A program made the translations under genes and the position numbers. The notes beneath the pieces were generated by a model. The model worked only from the letters and a program-made list of their open reading frames with translations. It was not told where the DNA came from and made no database searches. A stretch of 64,000 nucleotides of DNA from Fagopyrum homotropicum (taxonomy: Eukaryota > Streptophyta > Magnoliopsida > Caryophyllales > Polygonaceae), in assembly GCA_033239125.1 (NCBI GenBank), contig BSWB01000002.1, positions 89,834,560 through 89,898,559 on the forward strand, read 5' to 3'. Positions 10,401 to 19,144 of the stretch are shown here, piece by piece (within the stretch, counting starts at the first letter, position 1; the number at the start of each line of letters is the position of its first letter).

Positions 10401-11263
10401 TCATTCATCCAATGTAGTTTATATGGCCTAGGGTGATAAAATGTAAGAAGTTGTAATTTGTTTACCATATCAGTGCTAGCTATGTTGCAAAAACTTCCTC
10501 CATTAATTATCACATTACACACTTTTCCTTTAATACTACACCTAGTATGAAACAGATTTTCACGTTGGTTATCCTCACAAGGTGCTAGTTGGACATGCAA
10601 AGTTCTCCTAGCTATCAAAGATTCACCTTGTTCATACTCAATGCAATCATCATTCTCATTTTGTTCATTGTCATCAATTAAGGCATTTTCATCATCTAAT
10701 TCCACATCATCCTCACTCTCATATTCTCCTAGATGATTTATGATCAAAGTGCGTCTATTAGGACATTCTCTACTCATGTGACCTCTACCTTGGCATTTAA
10801 AACACACAATTTCCCTAGTTCTAGAGTTAGAGATAGGAGTACTCCCTCGATGATCACTTGAAGGCTCATTCAAGGATCGTGGTGTAGTGGACGGTGTAGA
10901 AGACCATCTTTGCCCTTCTTGGCCCATAGGTGCCGACTTCCTCTCTTCCTTCCGGCCTCCTTGCTCCTTGCTGTGGTTAGGCAGCAGCCGACTCCCTTGT
11001 GCTTTCCAAGCGTTGGGCGTTCCATGGGGTGGTTTGTATTCCCTGTTTCGCACCTTAGTCTTCCTTTCCACCTTGATGGCCAAGTGTAGTAATTGCTCCA
11101 TGGTGCTGTATGGATACATATCAACCTCATTAGCCAAATTAGAATTCAGAATACGAAGGTACCTTGCCATAGTGTTTTCTTCATCTTCTAGAACGTTGGC
11201 CTTCACCATAGCAACTTGCATATTCGTATAAGCTTCCTCAGCGCTAAGAGAGCCTTGTCTCAA
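7370..11263 (-). CDS. A1 Gag C-terminal part, protease, RT, RNase H, integrase polyprotein
   Basis: An open frame of 1297 codons, the longest in the window; its apparent start is TTG, so the true start lies upstream in gag. In order: Gag end (1-150), CCHC knuckle (Cys154, Cys157, His162, Cys167), protease (about 235-330), RT with YFDDILIYS (Asp612, Asp613), RNase H (Asp759, Glu796), and integrase with an HHCC finger (His941, His947, Cys978, Cys981), core Asp1010, Asp1071, Glu1107, and GPF module (1246-1248). The protease active site reads IINGGSF: catalytic Asp254 is Asn and the following Cys is Phe, so self-processing should fail. Residues after about 1277 come from A0 read backwards. All other domains look intact. 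Confidence 0.88.
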   Translation of the reverse strand: MRQGSLSAEEAYTNMQVAMVKANVLEDEENTMARYLRILNSNLANEVDMYPYSTMEQLLHLAIKVERKTKVRNREYKPPHGTPNAWKAQGSRLLPNHSKEQGGRKEERKSAPMGQEGQRWSSTPSTTPRSLNEPSSDHRGSTPISNSRTREIVCFKCQGRGHMSRECPNRRTLIINHLGEYESEDDVELDDENALIDDNEQNENDDCIEYEQGESLIARRTLHVQLAPCEDNQRENLFHTRCSIKGKVCNVIINGGSFCNIASTDMVNKLQLLTFYHPRPYKLHWMNECGELKVNKQTKVNITLGSYEDVITCDVVPMNACHLLLGRPWQYDRKVVHDGFTNKYSFEYKGKTLTLKPMTPLQIAEYYENKRVEQGTPPNSYLESRNEYVTNYASIDVLMMSLCKSLVNVPHDSTIPLPSSIQGLLDEFRDIFPEEIPAGLPPIRGIEHQIDLIPGATLPNRPAYRMNPTEAQEIQNQVQALLDKGYVRESLSPCAVPVLLVPKKDNTWRMCIDCRAINNITIKYRHPIPRLDDMLDELHGATIFTKIDLRSGYHQIRMREGDEWKTAFKTKFGLYEWLVMPFGLTNAPSTFMRLMNHILRPYIGLFVVVYFDDILIYSKTLKEHKNHLRDVLATLRIEYLYANIKKCDFYTNRVIFLGFVVSANGLQVDEDKVKAINEWPVPRSVGDVRSFHGLATFYRRFVRDFSTIAAPLTALTKKKVPFEWNEPQQRAFEELKRRLTHAPLLALPDFTKPFEVECDVSGIGIGGVLMHEGKPLAFFSEKLNGACLNYSAYDKELYALFRVLKTWQHYLWPQEFVLKTDHDSLRHFRSQDKLDRRHGRWMEFIETFPYIIKYKKGKDNVVADALSRRYTLITTLDSRMLGFTYIKELYVDDAEFGKIFHRCTTQGPYDKYFVFEGFLFKVDKIYIPRCSLRILLVEEAHKGGLMGHFGRDKTYHMLQTHFYWPHMLRGVEHMLKRCIECLKAKARVQPHGLYTSLPTPNGPWEDISMDFIVGLPRTKKGRDSIFVVVDRFSKMAHFIPCHKTDDAYNVANLFFKEIVRLHGIPKTIVSDRNVKFLSFFWKTLWGKMGTRLLFSTSSHPQTDGQTEVTNRTLTTLLRTMLKDNLKEWEDMLPHIEFAYNRTMHSSTSLSPFKCVYGFNPLTPLDLLPIPRKDRVDFDALEQVDYIKELHAKIKAALDKKGVETAARNNKGRRKMVFQPGDLVWLHLRKERFLTKRHSKLAPRGDGPFKVLHRINDNAYVLDLPEEYGVSTTFNVGDFNVVRLFQSIKSYSILSRNR
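7423..7448. other. Tail-to-tail junction of A0 and A1
   Basis: Plus-strand A0 integrase (up to about 7432) meets minus-strand A1 Pol (from about 7433). An 11-base direct repeat CTACATTAAAA occurs at 7423-7433 and 7438-7448, flanking the join. No LTR, duplication or PPT is present, so this is a rearrangement join, not an insertion. Confidence 0.8.
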
Positions 11264-11969
11264 ATTTTCCAGCTATTGTCGAAGCTCTCGGGTATAGTGA
11301 GGTGGAACGAACCTAGGCCTCATTAGTGCCTTCATATGCTCCCATGTGGTGATTTGAGGATCCAATGTTCGAAGTCTTTCTTTGACTACGTGATCCCACC
11401 ATACCAAAGCATAGCCTTGGAACTCGAGAGCGGCTAGCTGAACCTTTCTAGGCTCGCTAAAGTTGTGACATAACCAGATTTGCTCAACTTTAGTTTCCCA
11501 CTCCGTGTAGACGTCGGGATCACACTTTCCTTCAAAGACGGGAATATTGATTTTGACTTTTCCGAGTCCGTCTTGCTCCTGATAGGGCCGAAAGTTATCT
11601 CGTCCTTGCCTTGGCTGCTGGAGTGGCCGATTGTAACCCTCCCACGTGTGGTCCTCAAAATGAGCTTCATTCCGTCGCTGAAAGTTATCAACAATGGGTG
11701 GCATGTTAGAAGCATTAGGGGGTTCGTTGGAATGTAAATTACCTTGATCCGGATGATCCGGCTCTCTAGTAACACGTTAAAGGACCGCCAAACTCATAGT
11801 TGGTTCTCAAAGGTGGTGTCCCGGCTGGTGGTGTTCGTGCTTCCATAGACTCCACTCGTTTGGATAGGTTAGCTACGGAATCAGACAATTGTTTCAATAG
11901 ACTGATCATCTCAGACGTGACGGTCTCGCTACTCGACTTGTTGGGACTTAGGGACCTGGACATGCTCAA
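11264..11969 (-). pseudogene. A1 gag N-terminal part (frameshift and stop)
   Basis: Starts 'MSMSRSLSPNKSSSETV', as in A3. A small indel near 11775 shifts the frame after 'TNYEFGGP'; Gag core resumes from 11704 ('DPDVYTEWETKVEQIW'). A TAG replaces CGG in 'RQRLENLRQ' at about 11272-11274, separating this part from the long frame below 11263. These two lesions are the only breaks seen in gag-pol upstream of the A0 fusion. Confidence 0.85.
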
Positions 11970-12580
11970 GTAACAAACAAAGAACCGGTTAGGTTAGAAA
12001 AAAGCAAAGATCTCACTTGTGTATAGCTCACACTCTCGTTGGTATTGCCTAGCTGGTGACTCGAGTTGTAAGGATCCAACACCTTAAGATCGCGATTTCC
12101 GAACCTTCTTAGCAACCCTTTGGAACTAGAACTGCTGAAATTGATGTTAGTGTCGGAGATGAATCAAGACACCCCTAATTGGAGTATTGACCGTTGGGTT
12201 GGTGTAGGTATGGTGAATGTGTTTAGAATGACATTTTGAAGTTGTTTTGAGAGAGTTTTCTTGTGCTTGATTAATAAAAAAATGCCAGCCGTTTTGTATA
12301 GTCTTTTTTTTTTTTTTGAAAGATCTCTTAGACTTTGTCAAAGATTTGAGGGAGAGAAAGGTAACAGAAACTGATTGCAGCGAGAATTGTAGGAGAGCAG
12401 GTTACCGAATTGTGTATGCAGCGTTTGAGCTCTCTTTTTGTTTTGTTTTCGTTTTGTGTTTACCTCTCCTCAAGATGTTGTCCGGCTTTTGAATTTGCAC
12501 ACTTCAAGCACAAGTTAAATCTCAATTGGATAAGCAATAAGGTTAACAAGAAGAAGGGAGTGACCAATTGTACCAACTGA
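11970..12580 (-). other. A1 5' leader
   Basis: Noncoding leader between the PBS and gag, matching the A0 and A2 leaders, with a T-run (A-run on the sense strand) near 12305-12318. No gene seen. Confidence 0.7.
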
Positions 12581-12592
12581 GCTCTGATACCA
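12581..12592 (-). other. Primer-binding site, tRNA-iMet (A1)
   Basis: GCTCTGATACCA on the plus strand, that is TGGTATCAGAGC on the element strand, two bases downstream of the LTR end. Confidence 0.9.
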
Positions 12593-13015
12593 ACTGATAC
12601 GGGATTGTCCGTGAATGAGTCGATCTAGGTACAATGATCTCGAATCCGGATGAATGAGGCGAATCCAGAATGCGGAAATGAAACGTGGATGGTGAATGGC
12701 GCAGGAAGGTGAAGAGAAGAACCAAAGAGAGTCAACGAAGGAACCAAGGCTGAAGAGCCAAAACCCCAATCGTGAATACCCTAGACCCGTCTCCAATACA
12801 ACTTTACACTAGCTCCGGCTGGACTAGCACAAAGAGGGACTCGTGAAGGCTCGAAGCACCAATCCGAAGGCGGTTGACACAAACAAGCTCAGCCAAGCAA
12901 ACAACAACAATGCCAACCAAAAACTCTCTTGTTCTTTGATTGATTTTGTGAATGATTACAAATGTAATTCTAAGCAATTGGAAAATAACGTAACTAATCT
13001 ACATCTAAAGAGGCT

Positions 13016-13025
13016 ATCTATATAG
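13016..13025 (-). promoter_or_regulatory. TATA box of A1 LTR
   Basis: Element strand reads TCTATATAGATAG at the same LTR position as TATATATA in A2. It is slightly degraded compared with the other copies. Confidence 0.5.
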
Positions 13026-13303
13026 ACTCTTTTATCTAGACAAAATAAAGAAAAGAAAATTAAAACATTAGTGGGAAGGTGGTAATAAGAGAGCTTCCTC
13101 TAATGTAGCTAACAACCTAACAAACAACTAATTCAGCTTAAAAATAGGCTGACTTATTCAAGCAACTCCTTGGAGTGAGTTGGACGATTTTTAAGAGCAA
13201 ATTGGGCTATCCGAATGGGCTGAATTGTTTAACAGATCCATGAGTGATTTGGCTGTGTTTTAAGAGCCCAAATGATGATCCGAATGAGCTGACTTGTTAC
13301 TCT

Positions 13304-13597
13304 ATTGGGCCTCCTGGAACGTGATCAGCTTGCTATCCTCTTGGGCTGCATTGGACATGAGCAACAACCTCCCTTGGGCTGCCTTGGACGTGAGCAGCTG
13401 CTTCTCCTCTTGGGCTGCATTGGACGTGAGCAACAGCCTCCCTTAGGCTGCCTTGGACGTGAGCAGCAGGCTATCCTCGTGGGCCGCTTTGGACGTGATC
13501 AACATCTCCTCCCTTTGCTCTTGGGCTGCCTTGGACGTGAGCAGTAGGCTATCCTCGTGGGCTGCTTTGGACGTGATCAACATCTCCTCCCTTTGCT
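13304..13597 (-). repeat. LTR minisatellite (A1 copy, expanded)
   Basis: About eight irregular copies of a unit containing TTGGACGTGAGCA (plus strand), separated by runs such as CCTCTTGGGCTGC. The unit is 36 bp in the A3 and A4 LTRs and encodes the Pol-tail repeat LLTSKAAQEGR on the element strand. A2 has no copies, so the array varies strongly between LTRs. Confidence 0.85.
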
Positions 13598-13764
13598 TGC
13601 TTGCTCCTGCATTCATCAAAAGATTAACACATGATGTATGTCAATTAAATGGTTCACGCATTGTGCCAGGCAATAGCACTTCCCTTGACGTAGCTTCTTG
13701 GATCTCCTTAGCTCTTGCTCTAGTAATGGGACCTTGATAGCTTCCATGTGATGGTCCTACATCA

Positions 13765-13830
13765 AAAATACTCAAAGAAGATACTCAAACCGTCAATGGT
13801 GATGGCTGATTCCGGACTCGCAATCAACTA
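13765..13830 (-). other. Remnant of family C leader (element C0)
   Basis: Matches the leader just inside the C LTRs at 20242-20309 and 29390-29450. It is the beginning of a family C element (C0) that would extend to the left but is cut by the A1 insertion. Confidence 0.8.
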
Positions 13831-13842
13831 GCTCTGATACCA
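13831..13842 (-). other. Primer-binding site, tRNA-iMet (C0)
   Basis: GCTCTGATACCA on the plus strand, three bases from the LTR end. It lies on the outer side of the LTR that is also the 3' LTR of C1, which shows a shared LTR. Confidence 0.9.
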
Positions 13843-13845
13843 CTT

Positions 13846-14816
13846 TGATGCGGGTTGGGGCCGCAAATGACTAGATCTAGATTGGGAATCCTTGAAGACC
13901 AACAATGGACGTTTTCCTTGATAAATGGCACGCAAAATCAGATTGTTTAGAACCAGAAATGACGTTGGACAAAAGGGAAGAAAGAGAATGAAATGGAACG
14001 TGGAATGTTTGGTAGAAGTAGATCCAAAAGAATCAAACGACTCCCTTACAAGAACCTTGATCAGATTGATCAAAACCCAAGCAAGATGATGCTTTCAACC
14101 ATTTCTTCTATAACCTTACACAAGCCTTCAATGGAGACAAGCACAAGGAGGGACTAGTATTGACTAGTAGCACCAATCTCTAAAGAGATTAACACACACA
14201 AGAACAATCTAGCAAGGATTCACAACAATTCAATCAATGGCTCACTTTATTGATTGAATTTTCTGAATAGGAACAATAGCTCTCAACGAGACGGTTTATC
14301 AAGTTTTACTAAAATCTATCTAATCTGGAAAGAAGCTAAGGGAGGCTTTTTATATGCCTAGAAAGCCTCCTATCTAAAAAAAGGAAAAACATTTGTCAAA
14401 AAGACAATAAAACAAATAAAATAACTAAAACAAATAAAAATAACCCTTAAAATGTTTTGAACCTAAAGGTTATAAAAAGTCATTCATTTTATACCAAAAG
14501 ATGATATAAAATACAAAAGAAGCTCCAAAAACCTCAATCTTCCATTTCTTGCAATTCCGGAACAAGTGTCTCTTCTTTGCTTTTGCATGGCTCCAAATCA
14601 CGTGTGCATTGTCTCCCTTCCACGTCCAAGTCATCGGGAATCGTCATTAACGTGACTAAGGAAGCCTCAGTCAGCAATCGATCGTCAATGGTCTCCTTAG
14701 GAGCTAAGGATACCAACAAGTTGGATACCTCCTCTTGAATTGTTCTTGCCCTTGATCTAGTGATTGACCCTTGCATTATAGGACTAGTAGGGGCTGTTGG
14801 TGATGGTCCCTCATCA
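13846..14816 (-). repeat. Family C LTR shared by C1 (3') and C0 (5')
   Basis: 971 bp; element strand TGATGAGGGACC to CCCGCATCA. A PBS lies on one side and a PPT with pol on the other, so one LTR serves two elements in tandem. By eye it is nearly identical to the C2 LTR at 29466-30437. The first third encodes the Pol tail. Confidence 0.92.
14347..14354 (-). promoter_or_regulatory. TATA box of family C LTR
   Basis: TATAAAAA on the element strand, within CATATAAAAAGCC. The C2 LTR has the same sequence at 29967-29974. Confidence 0.55.
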
Positions 14817-17248
14817 TACTCCCCTTCTTGGGAAGGATTCGTCCTCGAATCATCACCATCCGCATCACTTGACTCAAAGGGACTTAGATCTCCTACGTTG
14901 AAAGTAGGGCTCACTCCATAGTCCTCCGGAAGCTCTAGTACATAAGCATTGTTGCCAACATTACGTAGTACTTTGAATGGTCCGTCTCGCCTAGGTGATA
15001 GCTTGGACTTGCGCCTTTCCGGGAACCTATCCTTCCTTAAATGCAGCCACACGAGGTCTCCCGGTTCGAACAACACTTGCTTGCGGTTCCTATTAGACTT
15101 GGCCGCCACTTGCCTCCCCTTCTCCTCTAGCCTTTTGCGTGTCCTTTCATGTAGTTCCTTGATGATCTCCACCTGTTTTTCTGCATTAAAATCTACTCGC
15201 TCCGCTATGGGCAACGGTATAAGATCAAAAGGGGTCAAAGGATTCAACCCATAGACACACTCAAAAGGAGTTAGATTAGTAGAAGAATGTAATGTACGAT
15301 TATATGCAAATTCAACATGAGGCAAGACATCTTCCCAAGCTTTCAAATTATCTTTTAAAACAGCCCTCAAAATGGTTGTTAACATCCTATTAGTTACTTC
15401 GGTTTGACCACCCGTTTGAGGATCACTAGAAGTCGAAAACAGCAACTTCATCCCTAATTTACCCCAAAGAGTTTTCAAAAAGAAACTAAGAAACTTAACA
15501 TCCCTATCACTCACTATAGTCCTAGGTACTCCATGTAATCTAACAATTTCCCTAAAGAACAAGTTAGCTACATTATAAGCATCATCAGTCTTATGGCAAG
15601 CAATAAAATGGGCCATTTTAGAAAATCGATCTACTACCACAAAAATCGAATCTCTCCCGTTCTTAGTCCTAGGTAACCCAACAACGAAGTCCATACTAAT
15701 ATCTTCCCAAGGTGACTTAGGCGTGGGTAAGGGGGTATACAATCCATGAGGTTTCAATATAGCCTTAGCCTTTAAACACACAAGACATCTCTTAAGCAAG
15801 TTCTCTACATCTCTAAGCATATGAGGCCAATAAAAATGTGAATGCAGCATATGATAAGTCTTATCTCTCCCAAAATGTCCCATTAAGCCTCCCATATGGG
15901 CTTCCTCAACAAGTAATAACCTAAGGGAACACTTAGGAATGCACACTTTATCAACTCTAAATTGAAAACCCTCAAACAAGTAATACTTATCAAAGGCTCC
16001 TCTAGATGCACATTGCTTAAATATGTCTCCAAAATCAGAATCATCACCATATAAATCCTTAATATAATAGAAACCTAAGACCTTAGATTCCATAGTTGTG
16101 ATTAAAGAATGTCTCCTAGAGAGATCATCCGCTACAACATTATCCTTGCCCTTTTTATACTTTATGATATAAGGAAAAGTTTCTATAAACTCCATCCATC
16201 TAACATGTCTCCTATCTAACTTATCTTGACTCCTAAAATGTCTTAAGGACTCATGATCGGTATGTAGGAAAAACTCACTAGGCCATAAATAATGTTGCCA
16301 TGTTTTTAATTCTCTAAACAATGCATAAAGTTCTATATCATAGGTCGAGTAGTTTAAACATGCTCCCTTTAATTTCTCACTAAAGAAGGCTAGTGGCTTA
16401 CCCTCTTGCATGAGTACTCCTCCAATGCCAATACCCGAAGCATCACACTCGACCTCAAAAGGTTTGGTGAAGTCCGGAAGAGCTAGGAGAGGTGCATGGG
16501 ACAGCAGCCAGTTCAACTCCTTAAACGCCTTCTCTTGAGCATCTCCCCACACAAATGGCACCTTCTTCTTTGTCAAGGACGTGAGTGGGGATGCTATGGT
16601 GCTGAAATCTCGCACAAAACGTCTATAGAAGGTTGCTAGGCCGTGGAAACTCCTCACTTGACCGACGGTTGCGGGAGTAGGCCATTCCTGGATTGCCTTG
16701 ATCTTCTCTCCATCCACCTCTAGACCTCTTGTGCTCACTACAAAACCAAGAAAAACAACTTGATTAGTACTAAACTCACATTTCTTCAAATTAGCATACA
16801 AATATTCAATTCTAAGAGTTACAAGTACTTCCCTCAAATGTTCCTCATGCTCTTCAAGTGACTTACTATAGATGAGGATGTCATCAAAGTAAACCACAAC
16901 AAACCTACCAATGTAGTGTCTCATCACGTGAATCATCAATCGCATAAATGTGCTAGGAGCATTGGTTAAACCAAATGGCATCACTAGCCACTCATAAAGA
17001 CCAAACTTGGTCTTGAATGCCGTTTTCCACTCATCTCCCTCCCTCATTCTGATTTGGTGATAACCACTCCTAAGATCTAACTTAGAGAACAATGTGGCTC
17101 CATTCAACTCATCTAACATGTCATCTAAATGTGGGTTAGGATGGTCGTACTTAATGGTGATGTTGTTGATGGCTCTACAATCAACACACATCCTCCATGT
17201 ATTGTCCTTCTTAGGCACTAAGAGGACGGGAACGGTACTAGGACTCAA
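14534..17248 (-). CDS. C1 Pol: reverse transcriptase, RNase H, integrase and LTR-encoded tail
   Basis: Open frame of 904 codons with no internal stop. RT has 'KLDLRSGYHQIRM', 'MPFGLTNAPSTFMRL' and YFDDILIYS (Asp122, Asp123). RNase H has 'VECDASGIGIGGVL'. Integrase has the HHCC finger ('HMGGLMGHF' to 'CLVC'), 'DISMDFVVGLP', 'SDRDVKF' and 'GGQTEV', where the usual HPQTDG is DPQTGG although the catalytic Glu is kept. It ends with the GPF module and a tail 'SITRSRARTIQEEVSN' that enters the 3' LTR by about 280 bases. The start shown is only where the frame opens: a one-base deletion near 17260 separates it from the upstream part. It is the best-preserved complete pol, tail included. Confidence 0.88.
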   Translation of the reverse strand: MSPSTVPVLLVPKKDNTWRMCVDCRAINNITIKYDHPNPHLDDMLDELNGATLFSKLDLRSGYHQIRMREGDEWKTAFKTKFGLYEWLVMPFGLTNAPSTFMRLMIHVMRHYIGRFVVVYFDDILIYSKSLEEHEEHLREVLVTLRIEYLYANLKKCEFSTNQVVFLGFVVSTRGLEVDGEKIKAIQEWPTPATVGQVRSFHGLATFYRRFVRDFSTIASPLTSLTKKKVPFVWGDAQEKAFKELNWLLSHAPLLALPDFTKPFEVECDASGIGIGGVLMQEGKPLAFFSEKLKGACLNYSTYDIELYALFRELKTWQHYLWPSEFFLHTDHESLRHFRSQDKLDRRHVRWMEFIETFPYIIKYKKGKDNVVADDLSRRHSLITTMESKVLGFYYIKDLYGDDSDFGDIFKQCASRGAFDKYYLFEGFQFRVDKVCIPKCSLRLLLVEEAHMGGLMGHFGRDKTYHMLHSHFYWPHMLRDVENLLKRCLVCLKAKAILKPHGLYTPLPTPKSPWEDISMDFVVGLPRTKNGRDSIFVVVDRFSKMAHFIACHKTDDAYNVANLFFREIVRLHGVPRTIVSDRDVKFLSFFLKTLWGKLGMKLLFSTSSDPQTGGQTEVTNRMLTTILRAVLKDNLKAWEDVLPHVEFAYNRTLHSSTNLTPFECVYGLNPLTPFDLIPLPIAERVDFNAEKQVEIIKELHERTRKRLEEKGRQVAAKSNRNRKQVLFEPGDLVWLHLRKDRFPERRKSKLSPRRDGPFKVLRNVGNNAYVLELPEDYGVSPTFNVGDLSPFESSDADGDDSRTNPSQEGEYDEGPSPTAPTSPIMQGSITRSRARTIQEEVSNLLVSLAPKETIDDRLLTEASLVTLMTIPDDLDVEGRQCTRDLEPCKSKEETLVPELQEMED
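14817..14829 (-). other. Polypurine tract of C1
   Basis: AAGAAGGGGAGTA on the element strand immediately before the 3' LTR. It is the plus-strand primer site and lies within the Pol reading frame ('SQEGEYDEG'). Confidence 0.75.
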
Positions 17249-17732
17249 ACTCTCCCTACATAACCCTTATCTAGGAGTTCTTGGACTTGGTTTTGGATCT
17301 CTTGGCTCTCCTTAGGGTTCATCCTATAGGCTGGATGGTTTAGGAGTGTAGCACCGGGAATAAGATCTATTTGGTGCTCAATACCCCTAAAAGGTGGAAG
17401 GCCAGCCGGAATCTCGTCAGGAAACACATCACTAAACTCATCTAGGATAGCTAGGATGGGCTTAGGTAGAGTGGCCTTGGCTTCATCACTCAAAGTCACA
17501 AAGCTCTTGCACAAGCTCACAAGAATGGCATCTAAAGGGGTGTAATCTAGGATGTACTCCTCCTTGGATGCTAGAAGGACACTACAAGGTGTGGCTAATA
17601 GGGTGGTACTAATCTTGGCCGTGGGTTCTGTTTTAGACCGTGAGCTATCCCCTCTCTTTGTCACCTCATTTTGCTCCACACTCAACTCCTTCTTCTTCTC
17701 ATAAAATTCAACAATCTGCAATGGTGTCATAG

Positions 17733-17849
17733 GCTTAAGAGTTAGTGTTTGACCATTAAATTCAAAGGTATGCCTATTAGTAAAACCATCATGCTTAAGA
17801 GTTAGTGTTTGACCATTAAATTCAAAGGTATGCCTATTAGTAAAACCAT
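17733..17849 (-). repeat. 60-bp tandem duplication in C1
   Basis: Two copies with an exact period of 60 bases (17733-17789 and 17793-17849), each beginning GCTTAAGAGTTAGTG. The stretch common to both copies is identical. Confidence 0.92.
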
Positions 17850-17856
17850 TAAATTC

Positions 17857-17899
17857 AGGTTTCGGGTTCGGGTTTCGGGTTTTGGGTTTCGGGTTGTTA
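17857..17899. repeat. GGGTTTC/GGGTTC microsatellite
   Basis: Degenerate array of GGGTTTC, GGGTTC and GGGTTTT units filling the place of the deleted protease region. It resembles, but is not, the plant telomere repeat. Confidence 0.75.
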
Positions 17900-17935
17900 T
17901 CATCATTTTCATGCTCATCCTCACTCTCATATTGT

Positions 17936-19144
17936 TCAAATTGATTTAAAACACACAATATCTTTAGAACGAAGAGTAGAGTTAGAGGTACTCCCTTGAG
18001 GACCACTTGAAGGCGCATTCAAGGGTCTAGAGGATGAATGAGGCCTTGAGCTCCTTCTTTGTGCTCCTTGGTCCATGGTTGATGCTTTTCGGTCCTCCTT
18101 GGTGGATGTAGGCTCACGGCTGTAGGATCCTTGGGGCCGGCTGTTTTGTGCTTTCCATGAGCTTGTAGCTCCAAAGCTTGTCTTGGCACCTTGGTTTCTA
18201 GCCTTTGTCTTCTTCTCTACTTTGATTGCCAAATGCAGCAGCTCTACCATGGTACTATAAGGATACAAATCAATTTCATTAGCCAAAGATGAGTTTAAAA
18301 TGCGTAGATACCTAGCCATTGTAGACTCCTCATCTTCAACCACATTAGCTTTCACCATTGCCATTTGCATAGAGGTGTAGACCTCTTCGGCACTCATGGC
18401 TCCTTGTCTAAGATTCTCCAACCTTTGCCTCAGCTCCCTAGCATAATGTTGAGGTACAAAACGAGCTCTCATCAAGGCCTTCATTTGTTCCCATGTAGTG
18501 ATGGCTGGATCCAAGGTTCTTCTCCTTTCCTTGACAAGATGATCCCACCATACTAGTGCATATCCTTGGAACTCCAATGATGCAAGCTGGATCTTCCTTT
18601 GCTCTCCAAAGTGATGGCATGACCAAATTTGCTCCAATTTAGTCTCCCAATCCATGTAAGCATCCGGGTCACACTTGCCTTCAAAACTAGGAATCTTGAC
18701 CTTCGCTTTCCCTATTCCATCTAGCTCTTGATAAGGCCTAAATGGCTCATATTCTCGTCCTCTCCTTGGCTGTGGGTGAGGCCTAGGGAACTCTCTCCAC
18801 ATGTCTTCTTCCTCAACATCCTCTTGTGGCTCCTGAAAATCATCCACAAAACCTTGCACATTAGGTGTTCTAGGAAGAGGGTTAGCATGTCTCATACCTT
18901 GCCCTTGAGGAGTTCTTTGAGGTGATTCATGGGCTGTTTCTCTAGGGGCATCTCTAGACGTGCCTCCTAGCTCGAAAGTGGACCTCGGCTGTGGCGTGGC
19001 TATGGGTGTTGGCCGAGACTCCAACGTGCCAATCCGGTCGGTCAATCTTGCCACCGAATCCATTATTTGCTTCAACATAGCAAATGTCTCCGGGTGCATT
19101 GGGTAACTGCTTTGGGACTTGCTTGGACTATTAGACCTAGGCAT
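17936..19144 (-). pseudogene. C1 gag
   Basis: Starts at the ATG of 'MPRSNSPSKSQS' (19144), which parallels the MSRSRSPSK start of family A; an upstream in-frame ATG at 19171 is possible. Gag core: 'GIGKAKVKIPSFEGKCDPD', 'MDWETKLEQIW', 'FVPQHYARELRQRLENLRQG', then the Ser/Pro-rich spacer. The frame is open for about 400 codons but ends at 'DIVCFKSI', in the middle of the knuckle, because of a deletion. This Gag would lack its RNA-binding knuckle. Confidence 0.85.

Larger units (their letters stand above)
7433..13764 (-). mobile_element. Family A element A1 (complete 5' LTR, near-intact gag-pol, 3' LTR lost)
   Basis: Minus-strand copy with a full LTR at 12595-13764, PBS at 12581-12592, leader, gag and a very long open gag-pol frame. 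It loses the last part of the Pol tail and the whole 3' LTR at the junction with A0. The high-coordinate flank is AAAAT (13765-13769) inside family C leader sequence, so A1 inserted into a C element. The partner duplication is gone with the 3' end. Confidence 0.92.
12595..13764 (-). repeat. Family A LTR, complete (A1 5' LTR)
   Basis: 1170 bp, running on the minus strand from TGATGTAGGACC to ATCA. The first part encodes the end of Pol when at the 3' side, here as the 5' LTR copy. It is longer than the other complete A LTRs (1057-1080 bp) because of an expanded minisatellite. It carries a TATA box and is followed by the PBS. Confidence 0.92.
17249..17935 (-). pseudogene. C1 damaged gag-pol junction (knuckle and protease deleted)
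   Basis: The acidic linker 'QYESEDEHENDD' runs straight into an NP/KP-rich repeat and then the post-protease segment 'GFTNRHTFEFNGQTLTL' in two copies, then 'KPMTPLQI', 'GLPPFRGIEHQIDLIPGA' and 'LLDKGYV'. The CCHC knuckle and the DGGSC protease block present in all other families are absent. A one-base deletion near 17260 ends the frame before RT. Confidence 0.85.

Noticed and set aside
13304..13597. CRISPR-like array
   Set aside because: Repeats are adjacent minisatellite units with no unique spacers, in a plant LTR.
17857..17899. Interstitial telomere repeat
   Set aside because: Units are GGGTTTC, GGGTTC and GGGTTTT, not TTTAGGG; short, degenerate, and inside a retrotransposon deletion scar.
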